Positions 33,901 to 45,708 of a DNA stretch of 52,497 nucleotides are shown piece by piece. Each line of letters opens with the position of its first letter. Position 1 is the stretch's first letter. Source of the stretch: Ectocarpus siliculosus (Eukaryota > Sar > Phaeophyceae > Ectocarpales > Ectocarpaceae); NCBI GenBank assembly GCA_000310025.1, contig FN648446.1:120793-173289 (forward strand), read 5' to 3'. The notes beneath the pieces are model-generated. The model was not told where the DNA came from. It saw only the letters and a list, made by a program, of their open reading frames with translations, and searched no databases. A program made the translations under genes and the position numbers.

Positions 33901-36900
33901 CCCCGAAAATACGTTTTGCACTGCTGGTTCCGTCCGTATAAATACTCTATTAAGGCTACCTCTTCTGGAATGTCTGAGTTTTTCCTTCAAGGTAAAGGGT
34001 AGACATGGGGCAGCTACGTACGCATCGCAAGTGCATAGCCTTGGAAACGTTTCAGACCACACCGGCTCTTCCTCCATGAGTTACACCGTTTATGATACTC
34101 ATGGAGGGAGTTCGTGCTTCTCATTGTCGTAAATAAAGACATGTGTAAGGCTCCACGCCGAATATTATTATTTATCACCTGTGAGATTCCCACTCGCCCT
34201 CCTCAGAAATGCACGTCGTCGAAGCGTTCGCGGTCCCGCCCGGATACCAATACATCTGTTCAAAACACAACAACAAAGCAGCCCCGTCAACGCCAAAATT
34301 CGAGGGCCGTACGATAGCAAGCACCAGGTGGAGGCCCATCCTTGTGGCTGGAAGGGCTGACGTTTTCGGAATCGTGAGTGAAGAGAACGCTTTTCTATAC
34401 TTCGAGACTTGGTTCGATGCTTGGGGAGAACAAATTGACATGACCGTGGTGTTCCTAAGTACGGCACACATGGAATATACGTTGCTCACGTTTAGGAGGA
34501 TGTAGTCCTCCGGGTCTCGCTCGCCGTCTACGATGTCCACAGCGGAAGTCTCGAAGGAAACGCACCAGCCCCTCTGAAAGCAGCAGAAAAGCAGCAAACG
34601 AGCTGACAATCGATTGCCACCAAACGTTGTCATCTCAGACAAAGTTTTTCACCTCACCCTCACCCATGCGTGGTCATTTATCGAGTCTACCGGTCGGAAA
34701 CGCCGGGGGAATGGGACGACACCCGTCGCACCGCGCCCTGCCTAGGCTTTCATCCACGATCAGAACCTCGTGTCCAGAGTTCCTCACTCTCTGCAATTTC
34801 CTGCTTTCTTTTTAAATATCATTTTCCTTTTCGGGAATGAATCGCACAACAGGTTACTCCTGTTGGTGATCATACGCCATTGAGTGTGTGTCCAGAGAGC
34901 GGTTTCTCTGGACCAGCACCGTACGATGTGGGGGCGGTCAGAAAGGTTTTGAAGTAAAGCTAGAAGGACCATCTACACCAACAAATGTAGCAGCAATAGT
35001 AGGATACTGGTGGAGCTCAACACAATACTCACTTCATCGGTCAAGTACGCAGTGGTGGCAATTTCTTGCTCCAGGTCCCCGCCGGGGTTGAACACCGCTG
35101 TGCTGCTGCCCCCTTCCGTGTCGAAGACGGAAGACGCGCAGAATTCCTCCAAGGCCATGTCGTCGCAACCGAAAAAGTTGTACAAACACACGTAGGTGTC
35201 TGGGTACCTGTAAACGTTGTTCTGCGAAACAATAAACAGGCGCGTGCGGTGGGGGATAGGAGGAGTCAGGTGCTCTTCGTTTGATCATTGACCACGCATT
35301 CCTTTCGAGATGGGGGTGCCTTTCCTACTCCGGACACCGGCTGGTCCAGGATTAAAGCCCATACCATAAGTCCTTTCGCGCAAAGCGACAGGGTGACATG
35401 ACCACGCCCTGTTTGTTAAGAACTATGGTCTGGCCCTGGAGACGAAATTGAGCCTCGACCAATTTGTGGCCTTCAAAGGAGCCCAAAGTATGAAGATGCC
35501 CCACGCACCTCGCGCGCATCCACCGATTGGTTCGACCTATCCTGGAAATGCTTGGATGGTGGCTGTTGTCGGTTAAATCATGGCGGTAAACTGCATCGAA
35601 AGCGCCGATGTTCTCGACGAAACGATGTTCGGTTATCACTGCTGTTGAAAAGAGGAAACAAATGACCCGGGTCCTTTGGGATATGTGAAGTTTGATAAGG
35701 AATTTGCACATGTGCTCCAAGAGATGTTGCGAGCCTTCCGGGGGACGGCGATCATTAAGGATAGTCGTTTTGCACAACTTCTTCTGACGCCGCGGACTCG
35801 TGTCACCTCCGTGGCGCTTGGATCCCGGAGATCTGATGACATAAAAACTGTCCTAACGGAACGTTCGAGGATGACTTCAAAGACACACATGCTTAAGGCT
35901 AAGTGAGGTATCACTGCTGAGGGAGTGCTGACTTTTTGCGACAAAGTTCCAGCTAAGCTTACATCTCGAGGTATCTAGGATAATCACGCCTCACCTGGCC
36001 GAGACATAACAAGCTTTTTGTTGGAGAACGATATTGTAGGTAGCAATTCAGCAGAGATGGCTGTAGGCAATCACAATATCCTTAGCAGTCACACAGCATC
36101 CATCATATCAACCTGCGCCCTCCTGATACCCATGACCCTGTAGCAGGATATCCATCATCCTGTTAATAACCGGTAGGTACGCCAGTCGGAACATCGGCCC
36201 TGCTGGGGAACTATTCCGTAAGAGTCCAGCTTCCCTATTCGGAACCGGTGTACATAGCTCCATTTGGCCCCCGTGAAATATTTCGTGCAGTCTAGACTAC
36301 CTGCATCCTGTTCACATGTGCCAGCCCCTCCTTGAAATCAGAGTTTGGTGGGAAATGCTTGGTTGGTGATTGACATGCGACAGCAATGCGAAGACGCAGC
36401 ACATACTAAACTCACCGAAAGCACGAACGATGTACTCGGATTCTTGCTCTTCTTCACCGCATTGTAAACGAGGAGCCCCGAATCTGACACGTGTAGGAAA
36501 TCCAACAAACGATAGCAGATGCGGACAAAATACAGCAAATACACAAGCGATTGAGTCACGAAAATAGACGGAGGCAGGTGCAGCTATTATAGCTCCGAAG
36601 AAAGAACTTTAGAGGCAAGACCGTAGTGTAGGCAGAACAAGGTTGGTGGCGCTGAAATGAATGTGCCCCCGCCGTCTGATAAGTAAGGATGTTTCCCTGG
36701 CTCTGTCAAGGCCTTCGCTAAAGACTCTTGATGGTTTCTTCACAGGAGGTGGGGGGGCATCCCAGCAGAAAGCAACGATGCATGGAAAATCATAACTTCG
36801 CACTCACCTCATTTAAAAAACTCACGCACTCACTCCAATTAATTCCGTCCACATTTTGCTGTATTTTGCACCGCAACAACAACAGCAGTTTATTGCTGCT

Positions 36901-37549
36901 ACGGATATAGGCAGCCACTTCTACTCATCATTTGTTCATCATCCGACACCCTCGGCTCGAAAACAACGGTACGTACGTAGTTAGGCGTTCCACCTCGCGA
37001 CTTTCGGGAGGTTGAGGGAAAAGGCGAGCCGGTTTGACACGCTTCAGCGAAGACGTCCACAAGGCAGCAACTTTCCAACCGATTTGCGAACTCACATGCC
37101 AAGATCGCCACAATCAAAGTAATAAATAGCGTGACTGCCCGGCGCTTGTGCTGTGGAAGGACTTCGGCCGGCTTCCTGCGAGGAGCAGCAAGCCGTCACC
37201 ACATAACATCGTGGGTGGTTCGTTGTTGTATATCCGACGAGTATCAGAAAAAAACAACTAGCGGTATAGTCTACGTACCATGCTGCGGGAGCTCTGTTGA
37301 GATATCTTCACATCTATTATCTACATGTAATCTAATATTAATGTTGACATATCGCTCTCCTTCCACGACACTGCTGCTACATGCATGTATGAGCGAGTGA
37401 TGTGCACAAATGCTTCAGAAATGACTGTAGACACATTGTAGTAACTAGACTGAATTGCCCTGTGGCCAGGTAGTAGGGGGTGACACGTCCAGACGGGGAA
37501 TGTATGTATTTATGTATGTACAATCATATGGTGTAAAAGCTTACCACAT
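30913..37549 (-). CDS. Two-membrane-helix protein, tandem copy B (channel-like topology)
   Basis: The same ten-exon structure as copy A: 37549-37545, 37175-37096, 36483-36416, 35221-35033, 34573-34490, 34255-34179, 33751-33637, 32701-32609, 32074-31930 and 31199-30913. The sum is again 1143 nt, 380 residues. The fourth exon is one codon longer and the last one codon shorter than in copy A. Strictly conserved are helix 1 (KRRAVTLF...AILAY), all six ectodomain cysteines, VFDTEGGSS, MYWYPGGTANASTTCISEEG, FLRDSDTGILSAGIQV, KEDKLYEDDTASYKALE, EINPLEIAELFGNVGGFW and FFISASRQDPHLK. All donors here are GT. Differences concentrate in the middle of the cytoplasmic tail (SRRVNSASIEIPHPLRR), while AWETGGTLPA near the end is kept. 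The start codon lies in a 5-nt coding piece at the end of a mostly untranslated exon, 1.06 kb from the divergent BolA gene. Exact function unknown; an ion channel or surface receptor is possible. Confidence 0.78.
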
Positions 37550-37987
37550 GATGGCTGGTAGCTCTCGAAGTTCTCACGAGGGCGCGCAGCTCCCTGCTTG
37601 CTGCTGTTGTTGGTTCACGGTGGCGGTGGCAGTCGGAAACCTGGATAGAGGGAGGACGTAGGTGTGTGCGATGTGTTGTCTGCTGTTGTTGTTGTGCGCC
37701 TGGTGGTGTTGTCATGGATTAGGGCCTAAAGACATGTTCCTAGGAAACTCTGTAAGACCTACCTTGTATCGTATTCTGATTATATTCGCCGATTCTCCGC
37801 CGTGGCAACTTTGTACGCTCGGCGATCCCGCAGACCGCTTGGGGTACCACAAAAACGAGCTGAGAGTAAAAAGAAGAGCAGCCGAAAATCTTGAACCGCT
37901 CGTCAATTGTTGGCCCGTTTTGTTGTCCGTCGGTCTATCCGACAGCCCGATTCCCGATGTATTAGCATGTTATGTTGGGAAAAAACA

Positions 37988-38006
37988 CACACACACACAC
38001 ACACAA
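37988..38006. repeat. (AC)n microsatellite
   Basis: A short AC dinucleotide run within the shared upstream region between copy B and BolA. Confidence 0.9.
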
Positions 38007-38610
38007 ACAGAAAGACTACCCATTCGAGATATACCCACAGCAGTCGAACGGGATGTGGTGGAATCTTTCCAGTGAGTGGAGGAAAACCGGCTGGGTACTG
38101 GACTTCACGTGTTTCCGTCAATCTATCCGATAGACTACATTGATTGTATGTCGTTCTCAAAGAAATCCGAAGTTACTGCATGCAGCAGCAGCAGGACGTG
38201 CTTTGGCCCTCTTTTTTCCCGCTGGCATTCCTGTGTAACCCGAAAGTATTTTGCGCACGCGGTTGTGGAGACGCACGGTAGTCGGCAGTTTGCCACTGAT
38301 CCCTACGATGTCGGAAAGTGTACAAGGAAGGGTGTGGCAAGGTCCGCTCGTGGTGGCTGGTCTGGTGGTCTGTACAGCAGTGTAGGCGTGTAGGCCACAA
38401 AGTTTGACAGTCCCGAGGGGGTGACGTGTACGTGAAATAGGGGTACGTACAACGTGGTGGCTGGCGCTGAGTGGGAGCCAGTACCAAGTTAGTGCTGCAG
38501 AGCTGGCAGCCTGGGAACACAGCAGTCAGCGGCAGCACCCTCAGCTCTACCCGCGGGGTCGTGGCGTGTTACACACCTATCCTGTGTGAGAGGAAAACAC
38601 AGACACACCA

Positions 38611-41600
38611 ATGTCTCTCCAGGCCTTGATTGAAGAAAAACTGACGACGGAGTTGACGCCGTCGCACATTGAGGTTATCAATGAGTCGGGTAATCACGGT
38701 GCTCCTTTGGGGGCAGAGTCGCACTTCAAGGTGAGGCAGCTCGAGGTAGAGCTTCAGCAGTAACGTGTTGCGCCAGCGAAACATGCTCTCTTGAGATATT
38801 GAAATAAATGACGCTGGTTGTTTCACTGGCCCCTGCTACTCAATGCTACATACGGTAGTTTTATCTTGGCGTCCCGTTGACCCTCTCATCCTGCTGCGTC
38901 TTGCTCTTCTTATCGCGCGTCCTGGTTTCGCTCTGTTCGCACAAACGGGCTTCCCTAATTTAGGTCATCGTCGTCTCTACCAAGTTCGAAGGTGTGTGCA
39001 GAGTGGGAAGGATCTGGTGCGCTAGTACGTGTTCGTGTGTGTATGCACGTTTTCCCCATGTGCCGCTGCGTCAGATTGCTGTTGCTGGCTACATAGACTA
39101 TTGCATAGTTTATGTAGGACAAGACACTCGGTCGGCGAGGGACACATCAGAACAGCTTTGCATGGCCCGAACATAAGAAACGAGAAACGTCAATTTCGGT
39201 GTCGGGTCGAGACTCAATCTCTTATTTTCGCGAAAACCAAGCCTGTTGGAAGTCGTTCGGTTTCTTAACCCTCCCAGTACTTGAAGCCCAAATCGGGACA
39301 CTTTGGTGACACAACAGCACTCAAATGCCGATTTACCTCGCCGTAGTCACCCTATAATAGGCTCCGCTGTGTGAAACGCACGTGAGGACCCTTGGTCTAT
39401 CATGCTTGGCTGAGGTGGTACGCTCTGTGATATGCTACGTGATGCCTCTCCTCGGCCTCTGACTTGCTGTTCACCATCTCCCAAGCCGCGTGTCCCGTAG
39501 GTCGTAAAACTGTACGTCGCCTCGTCCCGGAATAATTTACTGACTTGGCTTCAGTATAAAAGGTGTCCCCACGTGTTTTTGGGACACTCTTTGTACTGAA
39601 GCCAAGTCACCCTTTGTCTGGCAAAGAGCTCAGATTATTTGGAGGGACTGTCGTCCCTCGACAAATGACTGTCAAACAGTTTTGAGACATTTTTTTTTGC
39701 AGAGGGGCTGAGTACTACTGTAGGAGGGTTAGCGAAGATTTATTGATGTCTACTCCGGATATGCTGCTTCCGGATCTTGCTATTAAATTGATGCCTAGTC
39801 CTTATTTCCTCGGGTAGCGCTCCGAAAACGTGACTACGTCCTTTGTGACTTCGCCACACAGCAGAAGGATAACCACAGAACTCAAAGAAAAAATGTGGAA
39901 TTTTGGGTCAGCATCATATCGCTCGCCATGGGTCTACATAGGTCACCTAGAATCGACACCAACTTCCTCTAAACGCGAGTAGTTGGCAGCGGGTAATAAG
40001 CGCGTGAAATAAGAATCGGCCACATCCCATGTTTAAGTCCTCACGGAGCCTCTGGCCAGACTTTGCAGCACTTTTGCGGTCCAGAAAGTGCATGAAAAGC
40101 ACTGGCGTTCCGGAGCAGCGTACTTCAGGCACCACAGATTGCGATGCAGTGATCTAGAATTTTGGATCGGCACTACGGCGAGAGCTGTTCCAAAATAACC
40201 TCAAACCCCTATAGACAAAAAAGAGAATAGGGGGCACAGTGCTATCGTATTCGTTGTCGCGAATAAACGAAAGGGCCCTTTTTTCCATGGGCTGCAACGC
40301 AGGTGCAGTACCGCAGTCTTACCAAGGTTTCTTAACCCCTTTGGGTCTAGGCTGGACTGTCAGATTTTTTTTTTTGCGCCAAAAAACAAATTAGAGCGAG
40401 AGCGAGCGGGAGAGAGAGAAGTGCAGAGAAAGACACCAGTGTACTTCTGCACACGCAACAGCTATCTCCAACTGTAGGCCATGAGAGAAGCCGGCGACAG
40501 GGTGGTGGCCACGGACAGGGTCGTAGAAGGGTTGATGGGTGGTCGCGCTGCGGTCAGTAGGGCAGGCTAGCTGTGTAGACTTTGAAATGATCAGTCGTCT
40601 AGCTGCCTCAAGTAGTCTATTTTCGGTATATTGTAAATGATCAGTCCAGAGAGGGCAAAATGATCAGTGAAGACCCATAGCTGGTGTTTGTACTTCTGTA
40701 CTTCTCTGTTCTCTGCCCCCCCCCCGAAATGTGCCCTGCCAGCTCTCTAGAGCTCCTGTGTTTTTCAAACAACATGCACATCCACCAGCACACACCTGTA
40801 CCTCGTGGTTTCCTAGGTTCGAGCGAGGGTGGTATGTGTGGTGTTACGAGTGTGGATGTGTTGCTGATATGTTTTACTCGTCTACAGCAGTAGTAGTAGT
40901 GTTGTTGTAGCGTTCGTTGTAGCTGCTGACACAATGACTGCTGGGTCTTGGGAACGATTTTCAAATTGTTGGGAACCACGATATCCTCGATATCTGGGCT
41001 TCGGCAGAGATTGCAATACCCCTCCCTTTTGCTGCTCTCTGCTCTTTGCAGCAGCAGTGGCTTCCTACGTTCGGGCGAGTGTATGTGTGGTGCTGCGAAA
41101 GAACACATATGTATGTATGTATCTATGCACACACGCGTTCATTGACATATGCACACGTTGAGAGATTCATGATTTGTCATTGATTGGCCCCATTCCCATT
41201 CCCGAGACCTTGATATTACCCGCCGCTGTCACTGAAGTCTCTTCATTGGTCAGCCGGTTGGCGCGGGTCCTAATAATCTAGACACACCTACCTATGGACT
41301 TGCCAATACACGGCGCGAAGGGCTGCAGGGCGGCAACTCCACGACTTGCCACTACACCAGCATTTGCAAATGATCAATCAATGATCAGTGAGAACGCCTG
41401 AAGACTCAAAAGGGTTAATGGTCGCACACCAGCAATGTTCCTCAGGTTCTGTATCTGTTGTGAACGACGACTGTAGCCTTTGTGTAGCTAATCGTTTTTC
41501 TGGCATGTTATAGCACCGACGTCGTTCGAAAAGCTGTTTGTGTCCTTGCTCGCGGCACCACCAGCATGGTGAATGAGGCCCGGTAAGTGCCACCAGCCGT

Positions 41601-41902
41601 CACGACCAAACCCAACGCCGCACAGCCCTCCACGACCTCCGGGCCACCCTTGCTACACGTTCCTCCTTGAAAACACCTTCCTACCGCGCCTCCTACCACG
41701 CACTCCACGGCATCCCTTAAATTCAAAAGGCAAGCCTCTTTTAGCAAGGCATCGGATGGTCAACGCCGCCCTCAAGGAGGAACTGGTTGAAGATATTCAC
41801 GCCTTGTCGATGACAACGAGGACCCCAGCTCAGTGGGCTGCTGAGGGCGGGGACAAGGTCGAACCTACTCCACCCTGCGCGGGGGGCTCAACGTCAAGAT
41901 GA
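38611..41902 (+). CDS. BolA-family protein
   Basis: Three exons: 38611-38730, 38964-38991 and 41730-41902. The phases agree, giving a protein of about 107 residues. The first exon encodes MSLQALIEEKLTTELTPSHI followed by EVINESGNHGAPLGAESHFK; the second gives VIVVSTKFEG; the third starts KPLLARHRMVNAALKEELVE and includes DIHALSMTTRTPAQW. These are the conserved BolA features: the SHF(K) strand, the RHRxVN(x)AL motif with its conserved His, and the terminal IHALSxxTxTPxQW. BolA proteins pair with monothiol glutaredoxins and help in iron-sulfur cluster handling. The residue before RHR is Ala, and no Cys sits in the loop before the SHF strand, which resembles BolA1-like rather than BolA2-like members (inferred). 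No obvious transit peptide precedes the first Met. Donors are GTGAGG and GTGTGT. Intron 2 is 2.7 kb and full of repeats. Confidence 0.92.
39265..39733. repeat. Possible inverted-repeat element in the BolA intron
   Basis: TTAACCCTCCCAGTACT at the left resembles the complement of the right end (CTAACCCTCCTACAGTAGTACT). The ends are imperfect and the right flank is TTAG rather than TTAA, so this is only a weak piggyBac-like candidate. Confidence 0.35.
39541..39609. repeat. 69-bp hairpin-forming inverted repeat
   Basis: TGACTTGGCTTCAGTA (39541-39556) is perfectly complementary to 39594-39609. A second stem segment (AAAAGGTGTCCC against GGGACACTCTTT) pairs with a few mismatches around an 11-base loop CACGTGTTTTT. 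The total stem is about 29 bp. Confidence 0.85.
40332..41418. mobile_element. Non-autonomous piggyBac-like element (TTAA-flanked)
   Basis: Both outer ends are TTAA: TTAACCCCTTTGGGTCTAGG at 40332 and, read as complement, TTAACCCTTTTGAGTCTTCA at 41418. TTAA duplication with CCC-starting inverted ends is the signature of piggyBac-type elements. ATGATCAGT words cluster near both ends (40587, 40637, 40661; 41370-41385). A 45-bp segment at 40808-40852 recurs diverged at 41059-41102. There is no transposase; open frames inside are repeat-driven. Confidence 0.65.
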
Positions 41903-42793
41903 CAAAAAGTCGGAGAACCCATGAAGGAGGGGAGAGGGGGGCGACCTGCTGCGAATGGGCCCTGGGCAGTAGCCTGTGCAGGACAGCCGGCATGTTCTTG
42001 GATTTGTTGGTGGCGCGTTCCACAAAATTGGCAATCACAAGAAGTGGTCTCAGAACGTTTAGGTGCGGTGAACGGAGAACGAACAAGAGGACTCGGGGAG
42101 CTGCTTGACAATGATCGGCCACCCACTATCTTCTTTTCATCGGAAAGCCGTTGCAGTTTGCGTGGGCTAGGACGTGCAGCTACCGTGGACCTTCTACCGC
42201 ACTCGTTGAGGGCCCTTCCCGAACTGCGGCAAGCATCTCGCCCAAAGAATTCGATTTATCCGAGCAGATGTTGCCATGTTTGAGGGGCTTCTCCCCGGCC
42301 ATTGTTCAGTCTTCGGAATGCATATCTGCTCATCAAGCCGGTTGCCACGCTTGCTGCCGCGTGTGATCACTGGCTTGTAGGTCGGCCATCGCCCTCGCTA
42401 ACTTTCAGAGGGGGTACTGCAGAAGGCAGGCTGAGCTGATTTTTCGGGAGTGACGGCGTTGCCTGAATCTGTACATCTCAAGTGTTGATACGGCCTGAGA
42501 TCACCGTGTATTCGTGCTTTTTCGTTTTCCTAGGACGTTGACAGACGCCCGATGCCAACGTCACACGCCCAACGGTAACAAGATCGATGCTGGTGCACGA
42601 TTACTTCGCTAGCTCTATGCGCCGTGTCACGTCTAAAACAGACAAGACTGCGCGCGGTGTAAGCGTTGAAAACAGTAGCTCTCTCCATGACACACTAGAG
42701 ACGGTATCAGTGAACCAGATGACTTGACACGATGCAGCCTAGGATTACTCAAATTCACTGCCCGAGAAAACTCTCAGGTAAGGTCCACGACGT
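41903..42793. other. No identifiable gene
   Basis: BolA 3' flank. A minus-strand frame near 41990-42100 contains a Cys-x2-Cys-x4-His stretch (CQFCGTRHQQIQEH) that could be a zinc-knuckle remnant, but no gene context supports it. Confidence 0.4.
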
Positions 42794-43252
42794 TCATATA
42801 TTTTGCACGTTGCCGGGCGGCCACTGTACACAGCAGGATGGTGAAATGACCGTTGTACTTGACGCAGCGTTTGCTTCCAAGTGCCGATGAGAACGGCGGA
42901 CGACCATTCGGAATACCACAACGACCAACCTCCCCCATCGAAATTGCCGACGCATCACCAGTAGATGGGAAGTAATTTCCTCAGCGAACGGAAGCGCCAT
43001 GCTCATGGCCAACGTTTGCCGACCAGCAACTAAGTCTCCTACTTGTAGACAACAGTATGTTTTAGTGGCTTCGCGCCCCAAGCACATCATCATCAGGTCC
43101 AATTCTAGTGCCGGATCTTCCGGTGTTGTTACTTGTTGATGCTGCTGCTGTTGTTCGATCTGCTTGGGATCAAAACTGCCCAAAAACTTCAACATCATTC
43201 GGCCGTACAGTTCCTTTCCGCCTCGGCGGCTTCTGTTCCGACGAGATAGCAC
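42794..43252 (-). CDS. Hypothetical open frame, low support
   Basis: A 152-codon open frame with a Gln run (IEQQQQHQQ) followed by an acidic and hydrophobic stretch (PEDPALELDLMMMCLGREAT). No family is recognised. Frames are also open on the opposite strand, so it may be chance or a single exon. Confidence 0.2.
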   Translation of the reverse strand: MLSRRNRSRRGGKELYGRMMLKFLGSFDPKQIEQQQQHQQVTTPEDPALELDLMMMCLGREATKTYCCLQVGDLVAGRQTLAMSMALPFAEEITSHLLVMRRQFRWGRLVVVVFRMVVRRSHRHLEANAASSTTVISPSCCVQWPPGNVQNI

Positions 43253-45656
43253 GCACCAAGGAAACCAGCAAAGGGGGCGAAGGAACGGGTGGCTTCATTA
43301 TGGATCTCCGGACGCGTGTACCTTGATGGGCATGGTGAGACGTTTGTAGTGGAGCGACGCATGAAGCACATACGTCTCACATGTTTGTACAAATACTTCG
43401 AACCGTGGCGTAACCTGCAGGCGTCGAAACTATTAGTGGGAACGCTTTTTGTTACTACTGTCCAAACACCGCGCACCTTCTTTCGTGCAGAACAGCCGTC
43501 GCTTGTGGCCACGCGTGATTCCAACGTCTTAAGCCGGTTCCCGAGCTCCAGATCTCTCGAATCAAATACGGGTTTGTACAAATTCGCGTGTTCGCATCAC
43601 ATCTAGCTTGGGTCCATTTGACTAATGAGGCAACTATACAAAAAGTAAAATAGCATGTGCTATTAGAGGGATGTTGCACACAGGCATCTAGCGACAGTCA
43701 CACGCTGGGGAGGGGGAGCGCATGCACAGTCGTCCAAGTACGCAATAGCTATATGACCTGCACCCCTGATGACCCGTTCAGCCTATAGCACATTACGAAC
43801 ACGCGGACACAAGCTTCCTCTCGTTGCCCTAATCTCCGTTGCCGTCGTGGTGAGACAGAGAAAAATAGGAGCCAAAAGCGACGTGATTTCCTCCACCGAA
43901 GCCGTGTTTGATGGCGGCGTTGAACGTCACTCTCAGCCACCTCCACTGTCTCCACTAGCGGTGGGCTTATCCTTCTCATTATCGGATTTGGCATCAGCCA
44001 CTTCTGGAGGCGACTCAGCTGCAAAGACGCACCCGCCAAGGAAATTGAGCCGAGCGAGAGGATACGGAACAACAGAAGTTGCAAGCTAGTTGAGGATTGT
44101 TGGAAGGCCGTGACGAAGTAGAGAGCGAGCTCATCGGGCAGCCGTTGGCCTTTTGTCACTGAGCTTCTGACGCAAAAGGGTCTGACAATATTGGGCTGTT
44201 CAGGTGGCGCGAGATCGACTTCGGCGTACATCGGGGTCAGTGTAAGCCAAAAAATTCTCTGTACAGGCATGAAGGGGAATGGACGCTCCTGCGGAGCGAG
44301 TGTTGAGTATCCCGAGTTGATGTTATGCTATCGCAGGCTGCACGAAGGCATAGAGCATTGTATGTACGGTGGCATTGACTTATCTAGCCGGATGTATTCA
44401 ATAAAGTACCAGGCCGAGGGCAGCCCGGCCAGGTCTGAAGCCCGCCTTGTTTTCTCTTCAGAAAATACGCGTGAGGAGGCAAACCATCTGCAACAACCAT
44501 GAAATTGGTGTGAGAAAAAGCAACAAATGATGGTGATGTACATACTTGTACACGTGCCGCTGAGAGCTTCCAGCCACGGGGAACAACAAACCCAGTACGC
44601 GTGAGGCATCCCGCCGTCGTGAAAGGGTTACAGCAAAGACGCACCAAGGCTTGCATCGCGCGCGAAGCTCGTCCGAAGCAAAATAAGTGCTTGACTGACG
44701 TTCGTTCCTAGCAGGTGCCTACAGAGGGTCCAGATCTACACATGCACGGCAACAAGCAAGACTGACACCTTGCTGTCACACTTAACACCATCTCTCTGCC
44801 TCCACAAACAAAAACTACCGTAATCCACGCGAGCGTGCTCAATCGCCCAAATTCCGGAGTTCCGGAGTCAGGTATCATGGTTGTGACGCCGAATCCTTGG
44901 CAATATGCGTGCATAATAGCAACGATTGTTACGGCTGATACTCCGTTCGAACGGATGTGTTGAAGACTGGACGATGTGTTTTACAGTCAATGAGGGTGGA
45001 CATAATTGGAACTACCATATAGACAATGTGTACACAACCGCAGTGGTTGCCTTTCGTCGTAGACCACATGGTACTTGCTCGTTCGAGCGACAGCGATGCC
45101 TTCTGGGGTCACAGACTATATTCACCGTAGTGCGTAGACAGCTTGAGAAGAGCTAAGCTACCGCACAGCAGTAAAGTCACGCAAATTTAATAAATCCGGC
45201 GGGCTTCATGTAGGATGGGGTACAAACGTACAAACAAACACAGCGGCGATTTTTGAATGGCGGCGCCTGGAGAAAAAAGAAAAGGAAGTCCAGGCCTTTC
45301 TCGCGCGAACACCTGTATATCTCGACGACCGCGACGTCGATTCACAAGCGGATTGTTGCAGCAAATGCGGGAAAAGCAAGAGATCACCTAGATTTGTCTG
45401 TGCCCTCTTTTGTCTCCTCTCGGCGCTGTTCTTCGCAGCGCACAAGTCAGCACTTCTAGCATGTCAACATCAAATCATATAATGTGCCTATCTGTAGGTA
45501 TATCAGGAAAGCAAGCACGCCATCGTCTCACAGCCAAAGGAGGCAGCCAAGTGCAGCAGCACCAGCGGTGGTTCGAGCAACAAACACGTATAGAAAGGCG
45601 GTTCTGCCTTGAGGTTTGCCCCTGTGATGATGTGAGCTGTGAAAGATCCCGCCTAC

Positions 45657-45658
<2 letters not shown>
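43253..45658. other. No identifiable gene
   Basis: Several 90-170-codon frames occur on both strands and overlap one another (for example 43749-44270 minus against 43769-44089 plus). None shows a motif or splice-consistent continuation. Confidence 0.4.

Positions 45659-45708
<50 letters not shown>
45659..45708. repeat. (CTG)n trinucleotide repeat
   Basis: About sixteen uninterrupted CTG/TGC units. Frames across it are poly-Leu, poly-Ala or poly-Gln depending on strand and phase. Confidence 0.98.
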
